Shown piece by piece: positions 34,840 to 43,102 of a stretch of 64,000 nt of DNA. Every line of letters starts with the position of its first letter. Within the stretch, counting starts at the first letter, position 1. The position numbers were made by a program, and so were the translations under genes. The DNA lies in contig JAJDUI010000022.1 in the NCBI GenBank assembly GCA_022826745.1, positions 1 through 64,000 of the forward strand. Direction: 5' to 3'. The notes beneath the pieces are model-generated. The model worked only from the letters and a program-made list of their open reading frames with translations, did no database searches and was not told the origin of the DNA. The DNA is from Thermoanaerobaculia bacterium (GTDB lineage: Bacteria > Acidobacteriota > Thermoanaerobaculia > Multivoradales > Multivoraceae).

Positions 34840-35319
34840 ATGGCTGACGCCCGCAAGTTCCTGGCTCTGAAAGGCCTTGTCGCCGCCCTCGCGCTCGCCG
34901 CGTGCGCCGCCGGGGAGACCGGACCGCCGTTCCGCGAAGTCGCCGGCACGAGGCTGTTGATGGCGTCGGTCATGGAACCGGCCGCCGACCACCTCTGGGC
35001 TTCGGTCGGCTGGATCATCAGTTCCGAGGGCGAAGAGAAGATCCAGCCGGAGACCGATGAGGAGTGGACTCTCGTTCGCAACGCGGCGGTCACGCTCGCC
35101 GAGTCGGGCAACCTGTTGATGATGGACCGGCGGAAGATGGACGACGAGGACTGGCTCGCCTGGTGCCGGGACCTGATCGACGCCGGCGACGCCGCGATGC
35201 AGGCGGCCGACGCCCGCGACGTGCAGGGCGTGTTCGACACCGGCGAGCAGGTCTACTTCGCCTGCGCCGGCTGCCACGCGCAGTACTGGGCCAACGATCC
35301 GAACCAGTTCCGGCAGTAG
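34840..35319 (+). CDS. Small exported c-type cytochrome
   Basis: 159-residue protein with a hydrophobic signal ending LALAACAAGE, which looks like a lipobox (cysteine about 20). A mostly helical middle contains a tryptophan-rich stretch and histidine-poor helices, and a single heme c site CAGCH lies close to the C-terminus (YFACAGCHAQYW). It resembles cytochrome c' or cytochrome c-family proteins with a late CxxCH. It may take electrons from one of the PQQ dehydrogenases nearby. It starts 41 bp after the MBL gene on the same strand. Confidence 0.85.
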   Translation: MADARKFLALKGLVAALALAACAAGETGPPFREVAGTRLLMASVMEPAADHLWASVGWIISSEGEEKIQPETDEEWTLVRNAAVTLAESGNLLMMDRRKMDDEDWLAWCRDLIDAGDAAMQAADARDVQGVFDTGEQVYFACAGCHAQYWANDPNQFRQ

Positions 35320-35385
35320 GCCCGACCGCGTTGCGGCGCGCCCTCACTACGCTCCACCGCTGGCTGGGCGTCGCCGCAACATGCG

Positions 35386-35408
35386 GCCTCAGGCGGCGCG
35401 CCTGAGGC
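35386..35408. terminator. Candidate bidirectional hairpin between convergent genes
   Basis: GCCTCAGGC-GGCGC-GCCTGAGGC forms a perfect 9-bp stem with a 5-nt loop in the gap between the cytochrome (plus) and DUF6152 (minus) genes. It lacks a T tract, so termination is uncertain. Confidence 0.4.
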
Positions 35409-35464
35409 GTCAGGAAGGCTGACGGCACGCGCATGGCTCCCGGGAGCGGGGTCACGCCCCGGTC

Positions 35465-35518
35465 CCGGAAGCCGGCGCTGCGCGCCGGATGCGGGTCAGA
35501 AGACCCGCGCACCCAGTG
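35465..35518 (+). repeat. Dispersed hairpin repeat, copy e
   Basis: CGGAAGCCGGCGCTGCGCGCCGG, then ATGCGGGTC-AGAA-GACCCGC and the tail GCACCCAGT. The stem uses a T-A pair where copy b has C-G, consistent with compensating changes. It lies between two convergent genes. Confidence 0.75.
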
Positions 35519-35520
35519 GT

Positions 35521-35961
35521 TTACCGGGGCGGCTCGGTCGGGTCGCGGCCGTCGCGCGGCGCGCCGGTACCCGAGGAACCCATGAAGATCTTGCTGCCGT
35601 CCTCGAAGGTCACGTCACGGCCGTTCGCACGCCGCGAGCGGTCCTTGCTCTGGTAGCCGTCGACGATGATGACGGTGCCAGCCGTCAGATCGTCCCGGGA
35701 AAGGCCGCGCCGCAGCAGGGTGTTGGGCGTGCCGCCCTCGACCATCCAGACGTGCTTCGTGCCGTCTTCCTCGGTGTGCTCCATGTGAATCCAGGTGTGC
35801 GGATTGACCCACTCGACCTTAACGACCGGGCCCTTCAGCAGCAGCGGACGGTTGGGATCGAACTCGGCGCCGAACGCGTGGTGCGCCGCCAGGGGCACCG
35901 CCACCGCGATGGCCGCAACGACGAGGCTGATCCCCGTGATGATCATGGCTCGCTTACTCAT
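35521..35961 (-). CDS. DUF6152 family exported protein
   Basis: 146 residues with an N-terminal signal or anchor (IITGISLVVAAIAVAVPLAA) and the family's conserved stretches AHHAFGAEFDPNRPLLLKGP, VKVEWVNPHTWIHMEH and VWMVEGGTPNTLLRRGLSRD. The fold is probably a small OB-like beta barrel. Function unknown. In Acidobacteria this family often lies beside secreted proteins like those that follow here on the same strand. It is 125 bp downstream of the first of them. Confidence 0.85.
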   Translation of the reverse strand: MSKRAMIITGISLVVAAIAVAVPLAAHHAFGAEFDPNRPLLLKGPVVKVEWVNPHTWIHMEHTEEDGTKHVWMVEGGTPNTLLRRGLSRDDLTAGTVIIVDGYQSKDRSRRANGRDVTFEDGSKIFMGSSGTGAPRDGRDPTEPPR

Positions 35962-36086
35962 GGCTGTCTCTCACTCCTCGGTTGTGGTGTAAGTGGGTGA
36001 TCTGTGGGTTTCTCGTTCAGTTGGAAGCGTGCGCGGCACGTACTCCAGCGGTAGGTGAACCGCACTCTAACAGGATCAGTAGGTCC

Positions 36087-37160
36087 TCACTCTCCGGAGT
36101 CCGCGCCTCCGGTCAGAGCGTCCTCCTCCAGCAAACGCGCGCCGCGCATGATGTTGCCGAGCGCGTAGTTGCCCTCGTGACAGGCGTACTCATAAAGGAG
36201 GGAGTCGCTCCGGGGCCAGGCGTACTCGCCGCTCCACGGCGCCGTCCACACGTTCGGGTCCTCGACCGTGAACTCGTAGCGCAGGTGGTCCCGGCCCATC
36301 GGCGTGAACCGTTCGACGACGTGCAGGTCGCGGGTCGCTGAACGAAGCGCCGGCCGGTCGGCGAAGTTCGTCGTGTCGACGACCAGCGTGTCGCCTTCCC
36401 ACCATCCGATCGAATCGCCCATCCACCGCCGCTCCGACGCGGGAACGTGCTCGCCGCCGATGCGGACGACACGGGCGTCATGGACCATCTCGACCAGGAC
36501 CATTACGTGGTCCTCGGTCTGGACGATCCGCTTCAGGTTGTTGTAGAGCGCCGGCAGCATCGGCGGCCCGCCGGTCGAACTGAAGCCGAGCAGGCAGCGT
36601 TCCGCCAACGGCCGCAACTCGGGATCGTCGTAGGGGCCGGGCCCTTCGCGCTCGAGCCACCAGGCCTCGCCGGTGTTGGCGCGGAAGAAGCCCCGCCGGG
36701 CGGCGAAGCGCTCCCGGGCCGCATCGGTCAACGGCGGGTGGCGGCCGTTCTTCGGGTCGATGATGATCGAGGTGCGGAACTTGCCGTCGACCTCGAAGAC
36801 GTCCGTTCCCCGGTCGATCCAGAACGCGTTGTAGCCGCCGACGTTGCCGGCCGCTCCGGGGGAGCCGTCGCCGCCCTCCGGCGGCGCCTCGCGGTTGGGG
36901 TCGCTGACGCGGGCCTCCGCCTGCATGCGCTCGCGCTCGCGCTCGGCGATCTCGTCGGCCTCCTCCCTGGTCAGGTAGAGGTTGTCGCCGAACGCCCGCG
37001 GCCTCGCCAGCGGCGTCAGGGTGCCGACGTTGTAGTGGCCGGAGATGTCCGGCCGGCCGGAGGAAGTCCGCGGAATCTCCTCGTCGCTCCCGGCTGCCAG
37101 GGGAGCAGCCGCCGCGGCCAGAACCACGGCGGCAGACACGATCAACCTGCGATCAAGCAT
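36087..37160 (-). CDS. Secreted protein of an uncharacterised acidobacterial family (paralogue 1)
   Basis: 357 residues, signal peptide LIVSAAVVLAAAAAPLAAG, then a start motif IPRTSSGRPDISGHYNVGTL shared with paralogues. Shared core: WWEGDTLVVDTTNFADRPAL, DHLRYEFTVEDPNVWTAPW and the C-terminal YEYACHEGNYALGNIMRGAR. I do not recognise an enzyme motif. The ATG at 37160 has AAGGAA upstream. It shows clear similarity to 38253-39278 and 50957-52003 and weaker similarity to 37213-38139. The family may be lipocalin- or propeller-like; this is a guess from the beta-rich pattern. Confidence 0.82.
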   Translation of the reverse strand: MLDRRLIVSAAVVLAAAAAPLAAGSDEEIPRTSSGRPDISGHYNVGTLTPLARPRAFGDNLYLTREEADEIAERERERMQAEARVSDPNREAPPEGGDGSPGAAGNVGGYNAFWIDRGTDVFEVDGKFRTSIIIDPKNGRHPPLTDAARERFAARRGFFRANTGEAWWLEREGPGPYDDPELRPLAERCLLGFSSTGGPPMLPALYNNLKRIVQTEDHVMVLVEMVHDARVVRIGGEHVPASERRWMGDSIGWWEGDTLVVDTTNFADRPALRSATRDLHVVERFTPMGRDHLRYEFTVEDPNVWTAPWSGEYAWPRSDSLLYEYACHEGNYALGNIMRGARLLEEDALTGGADSGE

Positions 37161-37212
37161 CGGCTCAGTTCCTTCCGCCGGGCGGCGCCAGGCCGCGCCG
37201 GAACTCCGGCTG

Positions 37213-38139
37213 CTAGTCGACCAGCTTCATCCGCGGCAGCGGGTTCCGCCGATACTCGCCGTACATCAGCTCTTCCACGAACTCGACGCAGCGGAAGTCC
37301 ATCAGCCGGGCGTTCGGCTCCATCCGCCGGTAGAGCGGCATCTCGATCGTCCACGGCTCGGTGTACGTCTGCGGGTCCGTCAGCGTCGCCTCGTAGTGAA
37401 TGTGGTTCGGGCCGGCCAGGGTGTAACGCTCCTGGACCTGCAACTGGTTGCTGTAGTGGTTGCCCGAGCGATCGAGCCAGCCGCCGCAGCCAGCCATGTC
37501 TTCCGGACGCTCGGCACAGTCCTTGGCCAGAAGGCCGTTGACCTCGACGACCAGGGTGTCGCCGTCCCAGCGGCCGTAGGACATTCCCATCCAGCTGTCG
37601 ACCTGGGCCGGCTTCGGATCCTCCAGGTAGATGTCCCGGACCGCCCCGGCGTACTGGTAGGCGATGAAGATCGCGTTCTCGCTGTGGAAGATCTGGAACG
37701 GCTGCGGCATGTAGGTCGCCCGCGGCACGCCCGGCAGGTAGCAGAAGATCTCCTGGTCACGGGTGGACCAGTTCGCCATGTTCTCCATCTTCTGCGCCAT
37801 GGCGGCGTCCGTGTACGGGATCTTCCCGCCGCCCTTGATCACGCCCATGCCCGGCGGCACCGAGCCGACCGCCCCGAAGTTGAGCACCTCGGCCGCGGGC
37901 AGCGGACCGTGCGGGCCCTCGCGCAACTGCATGGCGGCGCGCGCCATGTGCAACTCGAGGTCGTAGTTCGCCTCGTTCAGGGCCTGCCAGATGCCGTTCA
38001 GATCGGGATGGCCGTCCGACAGCCGGTTCGGCTCGAAGTCCTGGGCCGCGAGCGGCGCCACCGTCAGTGCGAGAACCGCGGCCACGGCCACGGCAGTACG
38101 AGAAGACACGCTAGTTCCGAGTTTCATGACGCTGGCCAT
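37213..38139 (-). CDS. Secreted protein, divergent member of the same uncharacterised family
   Basis: 308 residues, signal peptide TAVAVAAVLALTVAPLAAQ. It keeps RLSDGHPDLNGIWQALN at the start and YGRWDGDTLVVEVNGL in the core but lacks the C-terminal ACHEGNY motif, ending instead RCVEFVEELMYGEYRRNPL. Cysteines in AERPEDMAGCGGWLD may form a disulfide. Two ATG codons (38139, 38127) are possible. Function unknown. It lies 52 bp from the next paralogue and 113 bp from the previous one on the same strand, so they form one expression unit. Confidence 0.82.
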   Translation of the reverse strand: MASVMKLGTSVSSRTAVAVAAVLALTVAPLAAQDFEPNRLSDGHPDLNGIWQALNEANYDLELHMARAAMQLREGPHGPLPAAEVLNFGAVGSVPPGMGVIKGGGKIPYTDAAMAQKMENMANWSTRDQEIFCYLPGVPRATYMPQPFQIFHSENAIFIAYQYAGAVRDIYLEDPKPAQVDSWMGMSYGRWDGDTLVVEVNGLLAKDCAERPEDMAGCGGWLDRSGNHYSNQLQVQERYTLAGPNHIHYEATLTDPQTYTEPWTIEMPLYRRMEPNARLMDFRCVEFVEELMYGEYRRNPLPRMKLVD

Positions 38140-38252
38140 ACTCCTCTTCGGCAGAACGCCGGGTTGTCCACGCAGAATGCGCGAACCCTGTCACCTTAGG
38201 CGCATGGGGTCAACCCCGGCCCGGGCGTCGAACGAAGGCGCGCCGCGGATCG

Positions 38253-39278
38253 CTAGCGACCGTGCTTCTCGGCGTGCTGCTGCTCCAGGTACCGCGCGCC
38301 GCGCAGCGTGTTGCCCATCGAGTAGTTCCCCTCGTGGCAGGCGAACTCGTAGAGCTGGTCGTTCGTGCGCGGCCACGGCAGCGATCCGCTGTAGGCCGCC
38401 GTGAACTCCGGATCCTCGACCGTGTACTCGTAGAACAGGTTGTCCGCGTCGAGGAAGCTCAGCCGCTCGACGACATGGGCGCCCTTGCGGTGAAAGCCCC
38501 AGTCCCCCAGCAGGTTCGTCGTGTCGATGACGAGCGTGTCGCCTTCCCACCGGCCGACCGAGTCCCCCGCGTAGGAGCGGTAGTCCTCCGGCGGGTGCTC
38601 GCCGTCCAGCCGGATGATTCGCGCCCAGTGCATCCACTCGATCAGGATGACGATGTGGGTGTCGGTCTGGATGATCGTCTTCAGGTTGTTGTACGCCCTG
38701 GGACCGATCGGCATCGTCGAGCCCTGGTGGAAGACGCAGCGGTTGCCGAGCGTGAGGGACTCGGGCCCGTCGTACGGGTCGTCCCCGTTCTCGAGCCACC
38801 AGGCCGTGCCCGTGTTCTCGTAGCCGAACGGCGGCAGCGTGTCGAAGCGCGCCTGACCGGCCTCGGTTCGGGGCGGAAAACGACCGTTCGGCGGATCGGT
38901 GAGCACGGAGGTCCGGTACTTGCCTTCGACCTTGAAGGCGGCGGTGCCGCGATCGAGCCAGAAGGCGTTGTACGCGCCGACGCCCCGGTACCCGTCCTCC
39001 GAGCGGCCGGCGATCACGTCCCGGTCGGGATCGCGGATCTCCTGGTCGCGAGCGTTGGACGCCGCCATGCCGTCGGCGATCGCTTCCGCCTCTTCTTCGG
39101 TGAAGTACTGCCTGTCGCCGAACCTGGCGTCACGCTCCAGCGGCGTCAGGAAGGAGACGTCGTAGTTGCCCGAGAAATCCGGCCTGCCGCCCGGCGTGCG
39201 GGGGATGTCCTCGGCGGCGAGGCATGGCACGAGCAGCAGACTCGCGGCTGCACACAGGGAGAGGGCTCGGGTCTTCAT
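38253..39278 (-). CDS. Secreted protein of the same uncharacterised family (paralogue 2)
   Basis: 341 residues, signal peptide LSLCAAASLLLVPCLAAE. It aligns by eye along its whole length with 36087-37160: IPRTPGGRPDFSGNYDVSFL, AYNAFWLDRGTAAFKVEGKY, GRWEGDTLVIDTTNLLGDWG and YEFACHEGNYSMGNTLRGAR. The ATG at 39278 follows a strong AGGAGG. It lies 61 bp after a PQQ dehydrogenase, from which it may be read through, hinting at a shared periplasmic job. Confidence 0.85.
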   Translation of the reverse strand: MKTRALSLCAAASLLLVPCLAAEDIPRTPGGRPDFSGNYDVSFLTPLERDARFGDRQYFTEEEAEAIADGMAASNARDQEIRDPDRDVIAGRSEDGYRGVGAYNAFWLDRGTAAFKVEGKYRTSVLTDPPNGRFPPRTEAGQARFDTLPPFGYENTGTAWWLENGDDPYDGPESLTLGNRCVFHQGSTMPIGPRAYNNLKTIIQTDTHIVILIEWMHWARIIRLDGEHPPEDYRSYAGDSVGRWEGDTLVIDTTNLLGDWGFHRKGAHVVERLSFLDADNLFYEYTVEDPEFTAAYSGSLPWPRTNDQLYEFACHEGNYSMGNTLRGARYLEQQHAEKHGR

Positions 39279-39339
39279 TCTCGACCTCCTGTTACGCGCT
39301 GTTGGTGGACTGTAACGAGCGTAACGCACCGTGCTGACG

Positions 39340-41097
39340 TCAGGGCAGCGCGAACACGAACAGCGTGTTGTTCGAACTCGGATTGAGTTCCGCCGTCAGC
39401 CTCCGGAACGTCGAGGTCGTGCCGCCCTCGGCACCGGTGCCGACCGCCACGTACTGGCGACCGTCGACCTCGTAGCTGATCGGGAAGCCGGTCACCGAGG
39501 AGCCGAGATTGATCTCCCAGAGCACTTCGCCCGTCTCCTGGTCCAGTGCCCAGAAGCGGCCGCCGACGTCGCCGCCGAAGACGAGACCGCCTCCGGTCGT
39601 GGCGAGCGACATCGTCACCGGCAGCCGCTCGTGGAGCCACAGCGTCTCGCCGGTCTCGGCGGAGATCGCGTAGACGGTACCGAGCGTTTCCTTCCCGGGC
39701 GCGAACTGGGTGTCGTTGACGAGCGCGTAGTGCATGGCGCCGCGACCCACGCGGGTCGTCATCTGGGAGCAGAGGTTGCGGAGCGGGTAGTACATCGCGT
39801 TCGTCAGCGGACTGTAGGCGCCGGCCTCCCAGTCCTTGCCGCCGAGGAGCGACGGACAGATCAGGCGTTCCTGCTCCAGCTCGGTGAAGACGACTTCCGG
39901 GTTCTCGACCACGGCGCCGGTCTCGCCGTCGATCCGTTCGATCACGTTCTGCGGCACCGTCGGCCGCGCCCAGAGGAACTCGCCCGTCTCCCGGTCGAGG
40001 GTGTAGACGAGGCCGGTCTTGCCCGGGACGCCGGTCACGACCTTGCGCATTTCCCCCGCCTCGATCCGCGGATTCAGCCAGGCGACGGCCTCCGCGTCCG
40101 GCGCGACGGCCGTATCGACCAGCAGCCGCTCGAACGGATGGTCCAGATCCCAGTGGTCGTTCAGGTGCTGGTAGTACCAGCGCACTTCGCCGGTCGCGAC
40201 CTCGAGCGCCAGGGTCGAGTTGTGGTAGAGGTGCCGCTTCTCGTGGCCGCCGAGCAGGAACTTCGGCGCCGGCGACGTGACCGACGTGCCCACGAGAAGC
40301 AACTCCAGTTCCGGGTCGTAGCTCGGCGCCATCCAGGAGCCGACGTGATGCCGGTTCTCGTACGGCAGGTCGCCCCACGTCTCGTTGCCGGGCTCGCCCG
40401 GTCCCGGGATCAGCGGCCGGCGCCAGAGCTCCTCGCCCGTCGTCGCGTCGTGGGCGGCGATGAAGCAGGCCTCGGGGCCCCGGTGGGGGCGGCAGCTTCG
40501 CCCCGAGATCACGCGGCCGGCGGCGATGATCGGTCCGGTCGAGTGGCGGGCCGGCTCCGTCTCGTAGTCGACGATCTGCGTCTCCCAGGCCAACTCGCCG
40601 GTCACGGCGTCCAGCGCGTAGACGTAGCCGTCGTTCGCCGTGTCGATGATCAGACCGCCATGAATCGCGATACTCCGGTTGACCGTCTCCAGGCCGCCGA
40701 CGTAGGTCGCGATGTCCTTCGGGATCGGCCGCCTGTACTCCCAGAACAGATCGCCGGTCGCCGCGTCGATCGCCTGGGTGACGCTGCTCGGATTCGGGTA
40801 GTACATGACGCCGTCGTAGACGAGCGGCGTGCCCTGCTGGCTGCCCTCCTCCAGCCCGCGCGACCAGGCCAGGGTCAGTTCGCCGACGTTGTCGCGGTCG
40901 ATCTGGTCGAGCGGGCTGTAGGCCCAGCCGTCCTGGGTGCGGCGCCAGTGCAGCCAGTCGCCAGGGGAGGGATCCTCGAGCATCGCGTCGGTGACGGGGA
41001 CGAAGTCCTCGCCGGACTGTGCGTTAAGGGCCGGCCCGAAGGCGGCCAGAAGCGCCGCGGCAACCGATGCGAACCGTACGACGGGCTCTCGACTCAT
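39340..41097 (-). CDS. PQQ-dependent alcohol dehydrogenase-type quinoprotein
   Basis: 585 residues. Signal peptide FASVAAALLAAFGPALNAQ, then the methanol/ethanol dehydrogenase-type propeller start DWLHWRRTQDGWAYSPLDQI and blades DAATGDLFWEYRRPIPKD, LDAVTGELAWETQIVDYE, LEVATGEVRWYYQHL and LDQETGEVLWEINLGSSVTG. The C-terminus VDGRQYVAVGTGAEGG is typical. AGGGAG precedes the ATG. It would oxidise alcohols in the periplasm using PQQ and calcium or a lanthanide. It heads a minus-strand group with three secreted unknown proteins. No PQQ biosynthesis genes lie in the window. Confidence 0.93.
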   Translation of the reverse strand: MSREPVVRFASVAAALLAAFGPALNAQSGEDFVPVTDAMLEDPSPGDWLHWRRTQDGWAYSPLDQIDRDNVGELTLAWSRGLEEGSQQGTPLVYDGVMYYPNPSSVTQAIDAATGDLFWEYRRPIPKDIATYVGGLETVNRSIAIHGGLIIDTANDGYVYALDAVTGELAWETQIVDYETEPARHSTGPIIAAGRVISGRSCRPHRGPEACFIAAHDATTGEELWRRPLIPGPGEPGNETWGDLPYENRHHVGSWMAPSYDPELELLLVGTSVTSPAPKFLLGGHEKRHLYHNSTLALEVATGEVRWYYQHLNDHWDLDHPFERLLVDTAVAPDAEAVAWLNPRIEAGEMRKVVTGVPGKTGLVYTLDRETGEFLWARPTVPQNVIERIDGETGAVVENPEVVFTELEQERLICPSLLGGKDWEAGAYSPLTNAMYYPLRNLCSQMTTRVGRGAMHYALVNDTQFAPGKETLGTVYAISAETGETLWLHERLPVTMSLATTGGGLVFGGDVGGRFWALDQETGEVLWEINLGSSVTGFPISYEVDGRQYVAVGTGAEGGTTSTFRRLTAELNPSSNNTLFVFALP

Positions 41098-41175
41098 ACT
41101 CGAACTCCCTGTTCAGGGCTTCCTGCGGGTGGCGAACGGCGAGCGTAGCGCAGGGAGCGGCGCTATCCTCGCGCG

Positions 41176-42426
41176 ATGCCCGCGACGGACAACGGCCGGA
41201 TCGTGATTACCGGGCTCGGCGCCGTGACCCCTGTCGGCAACGACGTGGAGACGTTCTGGCGCCGGATGAAGGCCGGCGACTCGGGCGCCGGTCCGATCAC
41301 GGCATTCGACACCGACGGCTTCAAGGTGAAGATCGCCTGCGAGGTACAGGACTTCGACGCGAGGCAGTGGCTCGAGGGTAAAGCGGCCCGACGACTCGCG
41401 CGCGCCACCCACTTCGCCGTGGCCTCGGCCAAGCAGGCGGTCGCCGATGCCGATCTGGCGATCGACGCGGCCTCGGCCCATCGCTGCGGCATCACCTTCA
41501 ACACCGGCGGCGGCGGTCTGGCGAGCATGGAAAGCGGCACGCGCAGGCTCGTCGCGCGGGGACCGCAGCAGGCGAATCCGTTTCTGGTCACCGACGTCAT
41601 GCCGAACGCCGTGTCCTGTCTCATCTCGATCGAGCTTGGGATCACAGGGCCGACCACGACCTCGACCCTGGCCTGCGCGAGCGGCAACTACGCCCTGCTA
41701 GAGGCCTACCGTCTCCTGCGCTCCGGCGAGGTCGACGCGGTCATCGCCGGCGGCGCCGAAGCCGGCATCACGCCGCTCATCATCGCGACGTTCTCGCGCC
41801 TGCAGGCGCTTTCGACGCGCAACGACGATCCGAGGGCGGCAAGCCGCCCGTTCGACGCCGACCGCGACGGTTTCGTCTTCGGTGAGGGCGGCGTCGCCTT
41901 CGTCATCGAGACCGAGCGACACGCCGAGCGCCGGGGCGCCCGCATCTACGCCGAGGTCCGGGGCGGCGCGGTCACCGCCGACGCACACCACCTGACCGCG
42001 CCCCGGCCCGGCGGTTCCGGCGCGGCCGCCGCCATGACCCGGGCGCTCGAGTCGGGCGGCACCGATCCCGGCGAAGTCGACGCCGTGTTCGCCCACGGCA
42101 CGGCAACGCCGCTCGGCGACGTGGCCGAGACGCTGGCGATCAAGACCGCGCTCGGCGACCGGGCCCAAGACGTCGCGGTCACCGCAACCAAGTCCCAGGT
42201 CGGCCACATGCTCGGCGCCGCGGGCGCGGTGTCCGCCCTGGCCGCGGTCAAGACGATCGAGGAGGGGACGATCTGCCCGACGATCAACCTCGAACGGCCG
42301 GACCCGGACTGCGATCTTGACTACGTTCCGAACCGGGCCCGCGCCCACCCGACCGGCGTTGCGCTCGTCAACGCCTTCGGCTTCGGCGGCCAGAATGTCG
42401 TCATCGTGCTGGCTGACGTCGACTGA
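41176..42426 (+). CDS. fabF: Beta-ketoacyl-ACP synthase II-like condensing enzyme
   Basis: 416-residue thiolase-fold condensing enzyme. The Cys-His-His triad is visible: C167 in STLACASGN, the histidine in FAHGTATPLGD, and the histidine in SQVGHMLGAAGAV. The C-terminal NAFGFGGQNVVIVL glycine loop is intact. It elongates acyl-ACP by malonyl condensation. It stands alone, without other fab genes or an ACP, and the nucleophile context (LACASG rather than TACATG/TACASG) is slightly unusual, so it may serve a special lipid or polyketide rather than bulk fatty acid synthesis. It converges with and overlaps the next gene by 26 bp. Confidence 0.88.
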   Translation: MPATDNGRIVITGLGAVTPVGNDVETFWRRMKAGDSGAGPITAFDTDGFKVKIACEVQDFDARQWLEGKAARRLARATHFAVASAKQAVADADLAIDAASAHRCGITFNTGGGGLASMESGTRRLVARGPQQANPFLVTDVMPNAVSCLISIELGITGPTTTSTLACASGNYALLEAYRLLRSGEVDAVIAGGAEAGITPLIIATFSRLQALSTRNDDPRAASRPFDADRDGFVFGEGGVAFVIETERHAERRGARIYAEVRGGAVTADAHHLTAPRPGGSGAAAAMTRALESGGTDPGEVDAVFAHGTATPLGDVAETLAIKTALGDRAQDVAVTATKSQVGHMLGAAGAVSALAAVKTIEEGTICPTINLERPDPDCDLDYVPNRARAHPTGVALVNAFGFGGQNVVIVLADVD

Positions 42427-43069
42427 GGTTGGTCAACACCCGATCACGCACCGCGTTGAGCACCTGCCGCAGAGTGCGTGGCGCCGCATAGTCGACGACC
42501 CAGGCCGGAAGGCGACCGCCGGGGTCCGTCAGCAGTCGATAGACCACGAGCGTGCGTTCGGCACTCACCGGAATCAGAGTCCAGGATCCTCTGCTCTCCC
42601 GGATGTTCCCGGAGCCCTCCACGTAAGTCCAACGGGCCTGCCAGCCCGCACCGCCACCGGTCCCAATGGCTCCGGTCTCGACGCGAACCGTGTAGCGCCG
42701 ATCCTCCACCGGGAACGGCATGTCCAGGGTCTGCCGGTTCAGGTAGACGCCCGGCGACACCGGCTCGACGTCGGACTCGAGAATGCGCGGCATGAACTCG
42801 TCGAACTCCGCTACGGCATCGATGACCTGGCGCACCACCCGCAACGGCGCCTCGATCGAACCGACGCCGCAGCCCTCGCGCACTCGCCGGCCGGCATCTT
42901 TCCGGACGACTCGCCACTTGCCGGCGGGAGGCAGGTCCCAGGTCAGAACACTCTCGGGCGGAACCTCCTGTGCCGGCTGACCGAAGTCGATGTCGCACGG
43001 ATCGACCGCTTCCACCGGAGCGGCGGCCAGGACCAGGCAGACTGCAAACCCGCCGGCCGCTCTTCCCAT
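42401..43069 (-). CDS. Exported START/SRPBCC-like lipid-binding protein
   Basis: 222 residues with a signal peptide (GFAVCLVLAAAPVEA). The rest resembles a START-type helix-grip domain: WRVVRKDAGRRVREGCGVGS, APLRVVRQVIDAVAEFDEFM, DMPFPVEDRRYTVRVET and a final long helix with TLRQVLNAVRDRVLTNLSRR. Such proteins bind or carry hydrophobic molecules. Its last 26 bp overlap the end of the convergent fabF-like gene. Pairing with a condensing enzyme suggests a lipid role; this is inference only. Confidence 0.75.
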   Translation of the reverse strand: MGRAAGGFAVCLVLAAAPVEAVDPCDIDFGQPAQEVPPESVLTWDLPPAGKWRVVRKDAGRRVREGCGVGSIEAPLRVVRQVIDAVAEFDEFMPRILESDVEPVSPGVYLNRQTLDMPFPVEDRRYTVRVETGAIGTGGGAGWQARWTYVEGSGNIRESRGSWTLIPVSAERTLVVYRLLTDPGGRLPAWVVDYAAPRTLRQVLNAVRDRVLTNLSRRQPAR

Positions 43070-43102
43070 GTCGCGGGACTCTACTGCGGTGCGGGCCGCC
43101 CT

